Positions 51,118 through 60,423 of a DNA stretch of 64,000 bases are shown here, piece by piece; the stretch's first letter is position 1, and each line of letters begins with the position of its first letter. Source of the DNA: Brenneria populi (GTDB taxonomy: Bacteria; Pseudomonadota; Gammaproteobacteria; Enterobacterales; Enterobacteriaceae); the NCBI RefSeq assembly GCF_036016195.1, contig NZ_JAYWTM010000007.1, forward strand, positions 186,001 through 250,000, read 5' to 3'. The notes beneath the pieces were generated by a model. It was not told the origin of the DNA, ran no database searches, and was given only the letters and a program-made list of their open reading frames with translations. The translations under genes and the position numbers were made by a program.

Positions 51118-51894
51118 ATGAAAGAGAAAATGATTAAGTGGAATGGCGGCGTGCAGCCGGAAGCGCTGGCTATTTTATCCGGCCAGGGCGGGATGATCGT
51201 CAGCCCCACCAAAGTGGGCTATATCATTATGACTTCGGATGCCGAAGGGCTGGAGCGTAAATTCGAAGCCAAACAGCGCAAGCGTAATAAGCCGGGCGTG
51301 GTGCTGTGCGGTTCGCTGGAGCAGGTAAAGGCGCTGGCCCAGATGACGCCGGAAATCGAGCGGCTGTATGAGCGCCATTGGCGGCAGGATATTTTACTGG
51401 GCTGTATTCTGCCCTGGAAGCCGGAAGGAAAGGCGTTAATCCCCAATGACGGCAGCCGGGCGCTGATGATGGACGGCCGCGAGACCAGCTGTTTCGTGAT
51501 CAAGTTCGGCACGCCGGGAGAGAATATCGCCCGTACGCTGTGGGAACAGGGGCGCTTCGCGTTCGCCAGCTCCGCCAACCCTTCGGGGAAAGGGAACCGG
51601 GGGCAGGTGGAGGGCATCGGCGAGCGCATCGCGCAGCGCGCGGATTTGATTATTGAGGCCGACGATTACGTTAAATCCATCCAGCCCAACGAATCGGATG
51701 AAACCCGCTACGAGCAGGGCGTGATGGTCTCGCTGGTCGATGAGTCGGGAAAACTGGTGCCGGAGCAGCACGGCCGGCGCGGCGTCGCGCCTTGCCCGAC
51801 GCTGATCCGCAAAGGGCTGCAGGTGGAGCGGATTATGGCGATCCTCAGCGATATTTTCCCTAGCTGGGACTATCGCCACGGCAACTATTACTGA
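51118..51894 (+). CDS. Sua5/YciO/YrdC-family protein
   Basis: 258 residues. The YrdC fold is seen in GGMIVSPTKVGYIIMTSDA, the RNA/nucleotide-binding segment AKQRKRNKPGVVLCGS, and FAFASSANPSG. YrdC/TsaC makes the threonylcarbamoyl-AMP intermediate of tRNA t6A; paralogues like YciO have other or unknown roles. The upstream region is AT-rich and repeat-filled, so this looks like an accessory paralogue rather than the housekeeping tsaC. Confidence 0.85.
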   Translation: MKEKMIKWNGGVQPEALAILSGQGGMIVSPTKVGYIIMTSDAEGLERKFEAKQRKRNKPGVVLCGSLEQVKALAQMTPEIERLYERHWRQDILLGCILPWKPEGKALIPNDGSRALMMDGRETSCFVIKFGTPGENIARTLWEQGRFAFASSANPSGKGNRGQVEGIGERIAQRADLIIEADDYVKSIQPNESDETRYEQGVMVSLVDESGKLVPEQHGRRGVAPCPTLIRKGLQVERIMAILSDIFPSWDYRHGNYY

Positions 51895-51928
51895 TGCGGC
51901 GCGGCGATTCTTCGCGCCGGCCGCTCTT

Positions 51929-52825
51929 TTAACCGGCGGACAGCGCGTTTTGCAGGCTTGCGATAAAAGATCCGATCCGCGGCGCGTTGAATTGTTCGTT
52001 TTTAAACAGCGCGTAAGAGTTGTAGGTATCCATCTGCCACTGCGGCAGCAGACGCACGATATCGCCTTTTTTGACGTAGTCGTCGGTGATATAGGCCGGA
52101 AGATAGGCAATGCCGAGATTATCCAGCGCCGCATTTAATAACGCGCCGCTGTTATTCGCGCGCAGCCGGCAGTGGACCTCGATATTCAGCTTCTGCTTAT
52201 CTTTATGAAAAGGTAAGGAGATGGTGTGCGCATTGCCGCGAAAAAGCAGATAATCGTGGCGCGGCAATTCGCTGGGATGGGTAATAACAGGGTGCGATTT
52301 AACGTATTTCTCGTTGGCATATAATCCCCATTCGATATCGATCAGCGGTTTAAATGACGCGTTTTTCGGTAATTCCCGCGCAATAGCGATGGCGACATCG
52401 TAATATTCATCGTCGATATTAATCGGCCGGTCGGTTAAATCAAGATCGACGGTAATGTGAATATTTTTTTTAATAAACTTGTTGATAACCGGCATAACGC
52501 ACTGCGTGCCGAAAGTGACCGGGGCCGCAATACGCAAACTGCCGCTGGGATCTTCATGCGTTTGCCTGATGAATAGCTCGGCTCCTTTCATCTCTTGCAG
52601 AATGCGATGGCAATATTGGTAATAGGCCAATCCCAGTTCGGTCACCTGAATTTTTCGGGTGGTTCTTTGTAAAAGTTTGGCCCCGAGCCTGATTTCAAGT
52701 TGGGAGATCTCTTTACTCACCGACGACTTGGCCATATTTAATTGATTGGCGGCGTCGGTGTAGCTCAACGTTTCGACCACATTGGCGAACACGATCATCC
52801 CGGTGAGATTATCAAGCTTATTCAC
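51929..52825 (-). CDS. LysR-family transcriptional regulator
   Basis: 298 residues from GTG 52825, with AAGGAG five bases upstream. The N-terminus has LTGMIVFANVVETLSYTDAA and LNMAKSSVSKEISQLEIRLG (HTH). It is lower in GC than the genes to its right. Convergent with the YrdC-like gene (34 bases between stops). No divergent partner is obvious; the upstream neighbour is another minus-strand LysR gene. Confidence 0.9.
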   Translation of the reverse strand: MNKLDNLTGMIVFANVVETLSYTDAANQLNMAKSSVSKEISQLEIRLGAKLLQRTTRKIQVTELGLAYYQYCHRILQEMKGAELFIRQTHEDPSGSLRIAAPVTFGTQCVMPVINKFIKKNIHITVDLDLTDRPINIDDEYYDVAIAIARELPKNASFKPLIDIEWGLYANEKYVKSHPVITHPSELPRHDYLLFRGNAHTISLPFHKDKQKLNIEVHCRLRANNSGALLNAALDNLGIAYLPAYITDDYVKKGDIVRLLPQWQMDTYNSYALFKNEQFNAPRIGSFIASLQNALSAG

Positions 52826-52930
52826 TCCTGCTCCTTATTGTTTTCCGCCCGGAAGCCCTTGGCGATGCTAACACGATTTTCCTGAACGACGGCCGGGAAA
52901 AATGAGGCGTGAGATATTGCCGCCGCGAGG

Positions 52931-53818
52931 TTAATCCCGCATCTTGCTCAGCAGCCAGCTTCTCAACCGGGCGATATCTTGCCGTTCGGCATACTCGGGC
53001 AGCGTCACAAGGTAGTAGTTCGCGCCGGGAAGATAATCTGCAAACGGCGCGCAGAGAACGCCCTGCCGAATGAAATCGTGCGCCAGCAGGTCGCTGACGA
53101 TAGCCACTCCCTGGCCGGCGACCACCGCCTGAATGGCATGGGTTTCGTCGGTAAAGCGTAAGCCGGCGTCGCTATTCAGCGCGGCGGGGCCGAAGCGGCT
53201 GCGCCAGTTCTCCCAGCTTGGCGCAAGCGCGGGCACGTGGCGGCCGTCGACGTGCAGCAGCGTTGCCGAGAGCAAATCTTCCGGCCGTCTGACGGCCAGC
53301 ATCGGGCTGGCGATAAGTACAAAACGATCCTGATAAAGCAGCGTCGAAGTCAGCGCTTCCTCTTTCTCCTCGCGGTAGCGGATCGCCGCATCCACCGTTT
53401 TCCTTGTTAAGTCAATGCGCTCCACGCTGGTATGCAGACGTAAATCGATATCCGGCAGCGTTGTCTTCAGCCCGGCCAGGCGCGGAACCAGCCAGTGGGT
53501 AAGAAAATTCGACGTGGTGGTAATGGTTAACACCGGCGGTGGGGTAACGGCGTGAATTTTTTCTACGCTCTCCTGTAGCGCGTTAAAGACGTGCAGCGTG
53601 GTGTGAAAAAGTATCTCGCCGGCGGCGGTCAAGGCGACGCCTTTAGCGCTGCGTTCGAACACCTTCGTTGCCAGCCGCTCTTCCAATAGGCGTATTTGGT
53701 GGCTGATTGCGGTGGCGGTGACGCCGATCTCATCGGCGGCCAGTTTAAAACTGCGGTGAACGGCGACGGCGTTGAAGGCCCGGAGCGCGCCCAATGGCGG
53801 TAAACGTTTTTTTATCAT
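52931..53818 (-). CDS. LysR-family transcriptional regulator (GcvA/AmpR-like)
   Basis: 295 residues. LPPLGALRAFNAVAVHRSFK and the HTH AADEIGVTATAISHQIRLLE are typical of GcvA/AmpR-like members. It is divergent from a 14-TM MFS exporter with about 130 bases between. That region contains TCATCCATGGATGA and ATGAATT-C-AATTCAT palindromes, which share GATGAA-type half-sites and probably bind this protein. Confidence 0.92.
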   Translation of the reverse strand: MIKKRLPPLGALRAFNAVAVHRSFKLAADEIGVTATAISHQIRLLEERLATKVFERSAKGVALTAAGEILFHTTLHVFNALQESVEKIHAVTPPPVLTITTTSNFLTHWLVPRLAGLKTTLPDIDLRLHTSVERIDLTRKTVDAAIRYREEKEEALTSTLLYQDRFVLIASPMLAVRRPEDLLSATLLHVDGRHVPALAPSWENWRSRFGPAALNSDAGLRFTDETHAIQAVVAGQGVAIVSDLLAHDFIRQGVLCAPFADYLPGANYYLVTLPEYAERQDIARLRSWLLSKMRD

Positions 53819-53830
53819 GATGAATTTATC

Positions 53831-53920
53831 TCATCCATGGATGAAATCAATGACTTTGAGTTGCCGTTATTATCGGAAGTAAGCTGATTAAACGCCGCTT
53901 TGATGATGAATTCAATTCAT
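53831..53920. promoter_or_regulatory. Divergent LysR/MFS regulatory region with two palindromes
   Basis: TCATCCATGGATGA (53831-53844) is perfectly self-complementary. ATGAATT and AATTCAT arms surround a C at 53906-53920. Both lie between the LysR start (53818) and the MFS start (53953). Confidence 0.5.
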
Positions 53921-53952
53921 TATTTAAACATGTTTTTATGAGGGGGAAGGTG

Positions 53953-55323
53953 ATGGCGAGCTCTATTTCTGAGGATGGCGATCTCCGGTCGCGCTTAACG
54001 TGCGCGTTGATCACGCTATCGCTGGCGCAATTCGTTATCGCGCTGGACTATTCGATTATCTATGTCGCGCTGCCCGGCATCGCCGGCAGCCTGCAATTGG
54101 CCAACGCGCACGCGCAATGGATCGTTTCCGCCTATGGCGTGATATTCGCGGGTTTCTTGCTGGCCGGCGGGCGGCTGTGCGATGCGGCCGGCGCCAAAAA
54201 TATCTTCATTTTTGCCGTGGCGCTGTTTAGTCTGGCATCGCTGCTGGGCGGGATAACCACCTCCGCCGCCGCGCTGATCGTCGCTCGCGGCATTCAGGGA
54301 CTGGGGGCGGCGCTTCTGCAACCATCCATTATCGCCTTGATTTCACACCACTTCAGTTCGGGACGCGAACGGGAGAAGGCGTTAACCCTGTGGAGCGCCG
54401 TGGGCGCCGCGGGGCTCGTCGCCGGCGTGGCGCTGGGCGGCATTTTCACCCAAATCAGCTGGCGGCTGGTGTTTTTGGTCAATGTGCCGATCGGGTTGCT
54501 ATGCATCTGGTCCGCGCGCCGCTATTTTTCCGCCAGCGTTCGCCCGGCGCGGCGTAAAACGCTGCCGCTGCTGTCGTCGTTATTGGGAACCGTCAGCGTG
54601 CTGAGTATCGCGCTGGCGATGACATCGTTGGCCGATCATGGCCTTAACCACGGCAACACTCACCGCTGGCTGGGAGCGGGCGCGATCTCTCTATCGCTGT
54701 TTCTACTCGGCGAGAAATACGGCAGGCGGCCGTTGGTCGACCGTGGCGTCCGCGGACTGGCCTCGCTGCGGCGCGGCAGCATTTCCAGCGCGTTATATAT
54801 GGCCAGCGTGGGAACCGAGCTGTTTCTGCTCACCCTACTGATGCAGGAACGCTACGGCTACAGCGCGTTGCAGACCGCTCTGCTGTTTATTCCGTTGACG
54901 CTGATGATTATTGTCGGCAACGCCATCGCCGGTAAACTGTTTACGCGCATCCCGGCGCTCAGGGTGCTGCGCTGGGGGTTTCTGCTGGGGGCCGCGGGAT
55001 TGCTGCTTATCGTTTTCTCCCTCGACCGCCTCGACTGGCCGCTGTTTATCCCCGGCCTGCTGCTGAGCGGCGTAGGGCACGGTATGATCTACACCGCCAA
55101 ATTTGTGGTCGGCATGAGCGAGGTGCCGGACGATCGTCAGGGGATAGCCAGCGGAGTGATGATTACGGCGCAGTACGCCAGCGGGGCGATAGCCCTCGCC
55201 CTGATGGTGATTATTCTCAACGCCCATACCGGCATGGCCGGTTTTCACTACGCTTTCGCCGCGTTGATCGGTTTTGCCCTGCTGGGCGCGCTGCTGACGG
55301 AGGATATCGGCAGGCTAGAATAA
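53953..55323 (+). CDS. MFS transporter, DHA2 (EmrB/QacA-like) exporter
   Basis: 456 residues from ATG 53953, with GGGGG six bases upstream; an ATG 15 bases earlier is possible. It has about fourteen membrane helices. VIALDYSIIYVALPGIAGSL is the DHA2 helix-1 signature, and ARGIQGLGAALLQPSIIALI contains the conserved motif C region of drug-proton antiporters. It is divergent from the GcvA-like LysR gene, its likely regulator. Confidence 0.92.
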   Translation: MASSISEDGDLRSRLTCALITLSLAQFVIALDYSIIYVALPGIAGSLQLANAHAQWIVSAYGVIFAGFLLAGGRLCDAAGAKNIFIFAVALFSLASLLGGITTSAAALIVARGIQGLGAALLQPSIIALISHHFSSGREREKALTLWSAVGAAGLVAGVALGGIFTQISWRLVFLVNVPIGLLCIWSARRYFSASVRPARRKTLPLLSSLLGTVSVLSIALAMTSLADHGLNHGNTHRWLGAGAISLSLFLLGEKYGRRPLVDRGVRGLASLRRGSISSALYMASVGTELFLLTLLMQERYGYSALQTALLFIPLTLMIIVGNAIAGKLFTRIPALRVLRWGFLLGAAGLLLIVFSLDRLDWPLFIPGLLLSGVGHGMIYTAKFVVGMSEVPDDRQGIASGVMITAQYASGAIALALMVIILNAHTGMAGFHYAFAALIGFALLGALLTEDIGRLE

Positions 55324-55428
55324 GCGCGGGCCGGCCGCCTCTTCGCCGGGTTCATTTTTTCGTAATCAGGCCGGCGTTAAGTGATTAAGCCCAAATCCTA
55401 ACGCCGCGAGATAAAGAAGGAAAAACAC

Positions 55429-55821
55429 ATGCTGGATCATTTTTGCATTCCGGTTTCGGATATCGAACGCAGTCGGCGATTTTATGAACAGGCGCTGGCC
55501 CCTCTGGGTTACTGTCGGATAAAAACGCGGCCCTCCGCGATTAGCTTCGGTATCGCCGACGGATACGGTCAATCGACCGATCCCGGCGGAGACTTCTGGA
55601 TCTTTCAAGGGGATGTTTCATCGCGTCCCGCGACCCATTTCGCATTCAGCGCCGAATCGCGGGCGCACGTCGATGCGTTTTTTATCGCGGCTATCGCCGC
55701 GGGCGGCGAGGATAACGGTCGGCCCGGCCTGCGTCCGAACTACCATCCCGATTATTATGCCGCGTTTGTTCGCGATCCCGATGGCTACAATCTGGAAGCG
55801 GTCTGCCATCGCGTAGCATAA
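55429..55821 (+). CDS. VOC/glyoxalase-fold protein
   Basis: 130 residues. MLDHFCIPVSDIERSRRFYE is the first VOC beta-alpha-beta unit, with a probable metal ligand His4, and RDPDGYNLEAVCH is the C-terminal signature with a metal-ligand Glu. Such small proteins are lyases, isomerases, dioxygenases or antibiotic-binding proteins. The substrate is unknown. Start ATG 55429 follows GAAGGAAA. It is convergent with the alpha/beta hydrolase gene. Confidence 0.9.
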   Translation: MLDHFCIPVSDIERSRRFYEQALAPLGYCRIKTRPSAISFGIADGYGQSTDPGGDFWIFQGDVSSRPATHFAFSAESRAHVDAFFIAAIAAGGEDNGRPGLRPNYHPDYYAAFVRDPDGYNLEAVCHRVA

Positions 55822-55873
55822 TCGCCGAGGGCTGTTCGCCCATGATATCTGGAAACGGCGACGGGCGCCGGCG

Positions 55874-57028
55874 CTACCGCTTGTATGCCGCCGGGGCCGC
55901 CAGAAAGCGGTTTACGGCTGAGAAAAACCGCTCTCTTCCGGCCTCGTTCCGGTCGAGATGGACGAAGTGCGTGGCCCCAGGGATGGTCAGCGCCCGCGCG
56001 TCGGGCGCCTCCTGCGCCAGCGCGGCGGCATCTTGCGCGCGGCTCCAGAAATCTCTCTCTGAGCGAATGACCAGCACCGGCATGGCAAGCCGCGACGCCT
56101 GCCACTGTTTTTTCCCTATCGCCAGTTCAAAACTGTCGGCCATGGCGCCGGAAGGCGCTCGGAAACCGGGGGGATCCCTGCGGTAAGCGGTGTAGTCCGA
56201 AGCCAGCGCCGCATCGGCATAAGCCTGCGCGACCCGTTCATCTCGCCAGCGCGTCTTGTCCTGCGACGGAATGCCGTCGTCCCAGGCGGGGAATAGACTG
56301 GCGCGCGTATTGACCCGATAGCCGCCGAAGCGGGATGCGTTAAAGACGCCCGGTTTTCCGGGTGTGTCGAGCGGCGATCCCAGACCGAGGGTGTCGTGGC
56401 GGCTGCTGCTGCCGTAAAGGGTGTTGTAGAGCACCAGCCGCTCGACGTGTTGCGGATATTGCGCGGCGTAGGCGCCGGCCCAGTGTCCGCCGGTCGCCCA
56501 GCCAAGGATGCTGACCTTGTCGCTTTGGCTCCACTGCATAATGGCGCTGACCGCCGCGCCGATGTCGTCGACGGCGTCGGCCGTACGCATCAGCGGCGCG
56601 CTGCGTTCCGGCGGTTCGCTCATGGCCGCCGGCCGGCTGGAAAAACCGTAGCCGCGCAGGTCCAGGAGGTAAACGCGATGGCCCGCCGCCGCCAGATCGC
56701 CGGCGAGCGACCCGCCCGGCACCGACAGATCGAAGGAGGCGACGCCCGGCACGCGGGCGCCATGCAGCAGCAGCACCGGCGCCGCGCGGCCGGCGGAGGG
56801 CGCCGCCGGTCTGATTTCTCTGATGAACAGCGTTACGCCCGGCTGCACGGAAACGTATCGATCCTGTCTGACGATCGCGGTTTCGGCCAAGGTTTCAACG
56901 CCGCCGCCGGGCGCCGTCTTTTGCCCGGTTCCCTCGGCGGACGCCAGCGGCGCCGCGGCCAGCAGCAGGCCGGCCAGTATCTTTCCATTCCAGCCCGCGC
57001 TGAAGCGTGAAGCGTCTGAATGCGTCAT
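55874..57028 (-). CDS. Exported alpha/beta-hydrolase fold protein lacking the nucleophilic serine
   Basis: 384 residues. A signal peptide (helix KILAGLLLAAAPLASA) directs export. The fold is clear: LLLHGARVPG (oxyanion), YLLDLRGYGFSSRP, and SILGWATGGHWAGAYA at the nucleophile elbow, where G-x-S-x-G has become GWATG. A candidate Asp lies in VIRSERDFWSRA and His in ATHFVHLDR. Codon GCG replaces TCG, a one-base change. The protein may be inactive or have a non-hydrolytic role. It is divergent from the LysR gene at 57130. Confidence 0.85.
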   Translation of the reverse strand: MTHSDASRFSAGWNGKILAGLLLAAAPLASAEGTGQKTAPGGGVETLAETAIVRQDRYVSVQPGVTLFIREIRPAAPSAGRAAPVLLLHGARVPGVASFDLSVPGGSLAGDLAAAGHRVYLLDLRGYGFSSRPAAMSEPPERSAPLMRTADAVDDIGAAVSAIMQWSQSDKVSILGWATGGHWAGAYAAQYPQHVERLVLYNTLYGSSSRHDTLGLGSPLDTPGKPGVFNASRFGGYRVNTRASLFPAWDDGIPSQDKTRWRDERVAQAYADAALASDYTAYRRDPPGFRAPSGAMADSFELAIGKKQWQASRLAMPVLVIRSERDFWSRAQDAAALAQEAPDARALTIPGATHFVHLDRNEAGRERFFSAVNRFLAAPAAYKR

Positions 57029-57129
57029 CGTCGTATTCTCCGAGTGAAATAAGATTTATCATCGGCACGCGACAATGATATGTCTAATACTATCTATATC
57101 GTCGGTTAATACATTAAAGGTATCGATTT

Positions 57130-58011
57130 ATGTTAAGCCTACGCCAGCTGCGGCAGTTTTTGGCCGTTGCGGAAACGATGAACTACCGCCGGGCGGCCGA
57201 ACGGCTGAATATGGCTCAGCCGCCGCTAACGGCCGCCATCCGTAATATGGAGGAGGCGCTGGGCGTGCGCCTGTTTGAGCGCGCCAATCGTATTACCGGG
57301 TTAACCGCCGCCGGGGAAGTGCTGCAAAAAGAGGCTCAGCGGACACTGGCGCAGATGGCCCGCGCCGAGGCGCTGACGCGGCGCGCGGGGCAGGGGCTGA
57401 CCGGTTCGCTGCGCATTGGCTTCGTCGCCAGCGCCGTGCGCCACCGTCTGCCCGATATGGTCGCCCGCTTCAGCCGGGATCGCCCGGATATCGCGCTGGA
57501 CCTGCACGAAGCGACCAGCGCGCGGCAGGTTAAAGCCCTGCTGGAAGATCGGCTCGATATCGCTATCGTCGCCTTGCCCGTGCCGGAGTATGCGGCTTCG
57601 CATCTGGCTCTGCGGACGCTGCTCTCCAGCCGGCTGGTCGCCGCCCTGCCGCGAGATCATGCGCTGGCCGAGGCGGCCGCGCTGACTATTGGCGCGCTGG
57701 CGAACGAACCCTGGGTTATGTTTCCCCAGAGCGAAGGACCGGGGCTATATCGAACCATCCATACCGCCTGCGAACGCGCGGGATTTGCCCCGCGGATAGC
57801 GCAGCAGGCGGTGCAGATGGAAACCATCGTAGGATTGGTGGCGGCGGGACTGGGCGTCGCGCTGGTGCCTGAATTTATGCAAGGCTGCGGCTGGGATAAT
57901 GTCGCCTTCCGTCCGCTGACGGGACAGGGCGCGCCGCTGGCGTATGAGGTGGCTTTCGCATGGCGCAAACAGAACGACGCGCCGGAGCTGGCCGCGTTTA
58001 TCGCTTATTGA
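57130..58011 (+). CDS. LysR-family transcriptional regulator (CatR/BenM-like)
   Basis: 293 residues. MLSLRQLRQFLAVAETMNYR and RAAERLNMAQPPLTAAIRNM (HTH) match the aromatic-catabolism branch of LysR. The effector domain has GSLRIGFVASAVRHRLPDMV. Divergent from the exported alpha/beta-hydrolase gene, with 101 bases between, so it probably controls that gene. Confidence 0.93.
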   Translation: MLSLRQLRQFLAVAETMNYRRAAERLNMAQPPLTAAIRNMEEALGVRLFERANRITGLTAAGEVLQKEAQRTLAQMARAEALTRRAGQGLTGSLRIGFVASAVRHRLPDMVARFSRDRPDIALDLHEATSARQVKALLEDRLDIAIVALPVPEYAASHLALRTLLSSRLVAALPRDHALAEAAALTIGALANEPWVMFPQSEGPGLYRTIHTACERAGFAPRIAQQAVQMETIVGLVAAGLGVALVPEFMQGCGWDNVAFRPLTGQGAPLAYEVAFAWRKQNDAPELAAFIAY

Positions 58012-58035
58012 TACGGCGGCTCGCGCGACCTCCCG

Positions 58036-58067
58036 CAGCTCGAATTATTTAGGGGCTATGCGCGAAC
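58036..58067. repeat. Half of a modular palindromic repeat
   Basis: CAGCTCGAATTATTTAGGGG matches the right end of the complete copies (CAACTCGAATTATTTAGGGTATA) with few changes; no left end is present nearby. Confidence 0.6.
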
Positions 58068-58111
58068 GGCGATACCCCTTGGCCGCGCGGAAATCTTCCC
58101 GGCTTGATTTA

Positions 58112-58477
58112 TCAGCGGGCCAGCGCGCTCATCGCGGTAATAATCGGGCCGCCGACGGTGCGTTTTAGCGCGCCGATGGCCAGCCCCTTCAGCAGCGTTT
58201 TCGCGCCCCGGCGGATAGTGCTGTCGATGTAATCCCGGTCTGTGGACGCGTTCAGCCAGCCGAGCCGTTCAAATTTTTCCAGCAGCTCCGCGACGGCGAC
58301 TTTCCGACTGTCGAAACAGATGGCGACGGAGCCGGCGTAGATGCGATGGGTGACCTCTTGCACGCCATCCTGCCGGCTCAGCTCCTTAACCACCCGCTCC
58401 ACCTGTTTGGGATTGCGCTGTATGTAGTCGGAGCGAACGCGAATACGATTCCGGGTCTGGTGTAGGTAGGGTTTCAT
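58112..58477 (-). CDS. HMA2-domain protein (small metal-associated-like fold)
   Basis: 121 residues. The order HQTRNRIRVRSDYIQRNPKQ, VVKELSRQDGVQEVTHRIYA, GSVAICFDSRKVAVAELLEK matches the HMA2 family, a ferredoxin-like fold related to heavy-metal-associated domains but without the CxxC metal site. The C-terminus has a hydrophobic stretch (LLKGLAIGALKRTVGGPIIT) that may contact membrane. Function is unknown. A large modular repeat starts 20 bases upstream of its start. Confidence 0.75.
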   Translation of the reverse strand: MKPYLHQTRNRIRVRSDYIQRNPKQVERVVKELSRQDGVQEVTHRIYAGSVAICFDSRKVAVAELLEKFERLGWLNASTDRDYIDSTIRRGAKTLLKGLAIGALKRTVGGPIITAMSALAR

Positions 58478-58497
58478 GGCGACCTCTGATATGCGAA

Positions 58498-58839
58498 TAT
58501 ACCCGTCATACTTTAAGTTGCATGCGTGTTGGCTTTGTTACTCGCTCCATCCATGGAGCTCGCCCCGTTGGGGCCGCCGTAAGCGGCGTTCAAATCTGCT
58601 CTTGGCAGATTTGTCGCTCACCCCAGTCGCCTACTGCTGTAAGCTCTTGGGGATTAATGAGAGACATCCTGCCTCTCACCGCAGGCCAGCCTTTGGCTGG
58701 TCAAATTCGCTCCTGACGAATTTGTCACTGCGTCGCCGCGTTATTCGGCCTGATGGCCTCACCCCTTCGGGGTCAGCGCAAGCGCTGTTCAAAAACGCTT
58801 TGGCATTTTTGTCCTGCAACTCGAATTATTTAGGGTATA
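58498..58839. repeat. Long modular palindromic repeat, copy 3
   Basis: 342 bases with left end TATACCCGTCATACTTTAAG and right end CAACTCGAATTATTTAGGGT plus ATA. Inside is a chain of hairpin modules: CGCCCCGTTGGGGC, CAAATCTGCTC...GCAGATTTG, CTGGTCAAATTC, CACCCCTTCGGGGTC, AGCGCAAGCGCT, CAAAAACGCTTTG. It is the fullest member of the family in this window. Confidence 0.85.
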
Positions 58840-59027
58840 GCGATTTATATGCAAAAAGCAATGCGAATAATTTACGTTACCACTATTGGCTTGTCCACCC
58901 GCTGACGCTTAATCCGGCGTTTTTATCACGGGTTTCCTACCCGCCGTCACCCTCCGGGCCGTCCCGCCGCGGGCCGAGCATATTCAAAGAAGTCTCGATG
59001 GGGAATTGCGCCCGGCGGCGCGACCGG
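58840..59027. other. Spacer without a supported gene
   Basis: It has no recognisable gene. A plus-strand frame enters from the repeat and has unnatural composition, so I do not call it. Confidence 0.4.
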
Positions 59028-60410
59028 TTACGCGGAAAGCGCGCGCGCCAGCACGTCGAAAATCCGAGCGTCAGTGGATTGCGCGACGTTGAAGCGCAAG
59101 AAGTCGCCGGCGCTTAATGACTGGCTGAACGCGTTGCCCGGCGCCAGCACCACGCCGTCTTTCAGGCAGGCGCGCGCAACGGCGGCGGCATCTACGCCTT
59201 CCGGCAGCCGGCACCAAAGGTATATGCCCGCCTGGGGCACCAGCCAAGGTTTAATGCCGAGCGCTTCAAGCCGGGCGATGGTCTGCGCCATTTCCGCAGC
59301 CAGCCGCAGCCGCACCGTCTCCATATGCTTGCGGTAGCCGCTGTCGGTCAGTGCCATCAGCGCGACATCGGCGGCCAAGCGTCCGCCCCCGAAGGCGGTG
59401 GCGATTTTCAGATCGGCAAGGTTTTCGATCCAATCCTTTCGCGCCGCGATATAGCCGCAGCGCAGCGACGCGGAGATGGTCTTGGAAAAGCTGCCAATCT
59501 GGATCACCCGCGACAGGCCGTCGAAGGCCGCCAGCCTCGGCGCCGGACTCACCTCGAAGTCCGCCCAAATATCATCCTCGACAATCACCAGATCGGAGCC
59601 GTCGGCCAGCTTCAGAAGCCGGTGCGCCGTCACGGGAGAAAGCGTCGCGCCCGTTGGGTTGTGGATGCCTGAATTGGTGATGTAGAGCCGGGGAGCGTAC
59701 TGCTGCAACGCCGCCGCGAAGCGCTCGACATCCGGCCCGTTCGGCGTATAGGGCACCCCCACGGCCTGTACGCGATGCGCCTTGAGCAAGGCGTGGAAAT
59801 TGAAATAGCAAGGATCGTCCACCAGCACGGTGTCGCCCGGCTCCAGCAGGAAGCGGCAAATCAGATCGATCGCCTGGGTTCCCGATTCGGTGAGCATGAT
59901 CTGTTCGGGGAAGGCCTCGACGCCCGCGCCGGCCAGCCGCCGCGCAAGAAACTGGCGCAGCGCCGGGTGGCCTAGCGGCGTGGCGTATTCGGTCAGCGCC
60001 GTGGTATCGGCCCGCGCCAGCGCGCGCAGGGCGCGGCGCACCCCGGTTTCATACAGCCACGCGGCGGGTAGCCAGCCGCATCCCGGCTTGAGGACGGCGG
60101 CGTCGGTTTCCAGCGACTGACGCGACACCCACAGCGGATCGACCTCTCGGTCGAGCCGGGGGCCGAACTGAGTGAGCGCGAGCGGCGCGACCGGGCCGGC
60201 CACATAGAACCCCGATCCTGGACGCGCAGCAATAACGCCCTCGGCCGTCAGCCGTTCATAGGCCTCCACCACGGTCGAAACCGAAAGCCGCATGGCCTGC
60301 GCCTGCGCGCGCACGGAGGGCAGCCGCGTCCCCGGTAGATAGGTGCGCGAGGCAATCTTCGATTGAATTTCCGTCATTACCGCTTCTATCCGCGTGCCGC
60401 TTCGCGCCAT
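59028..60410 (-). CDS. MocR/PdxR-type regulator (GntR HTH fused to aminotransferase domain)
   Basis: 460 residues from ATG 60410, chosen because GAGG lies six bases upstream and the wHTH begins there. LPGTRLPSVRAQAQAMRLSV is the GntR winged HTH. The aminotransferase fold I domain follows, with the PLP lysine in SFSKTISASLRCGYIA. MocR proteins use PLP or a PLP adduct to sense metabolites. It is divergent from an EamA transporter; two direct repeats (GTACTGGATT / GTATTGGATT) in the shared region fit the tandem-site binding of this family. Confidence 0.92.
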   Translation of the reverse strand: MARSGTRIEAVMTEIQSKIASRTYLPGTRLPSVRAQAQAMRLSVSTVVEAYERLTAEGVIAARPGSGFYVAGPVAPLALTQFGPRLDREVDPLWVSRQSLETDAAVLKPGCGWLPAAWLYETGVRRALRALARADTTALTEYATPLGHPALRQFLARRLAGAGVEAFPEQIMLTESGTQAIDLICRFLLEPGDTVLVDDPCYFNFHALLKAHRVQAVGVPYTPNGPDVERFAAALQQYAPRLYITNSGIHNPTGATLSPVTAHRLLKLADGSDLVIVEDDIWADFEVSPAPRLAAFDGLSRVIQIGSFSKTISASLRCGYIAARKDWIENLADLKIATAFGGGRLAADVALMALTDSGYRKHMETVRLRLAAEMAQTIARLEALGIKPWLVPQAGIYLWCRLPEGVDAAAVARACLKDGVVLAPGNAFSQSLSAGDFLRFNVAQSTDARIFDVLARALSA

Positions 60411-60423
60411 TTTTTCCTCAACC

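Noticed and set aside
58476..59117. Open frame of 213 codons across the long modular repeat
   Set aside because: Its sequence is the translation of palindromic repeat modules; no natural protein pattern and no ribosome-binding site.
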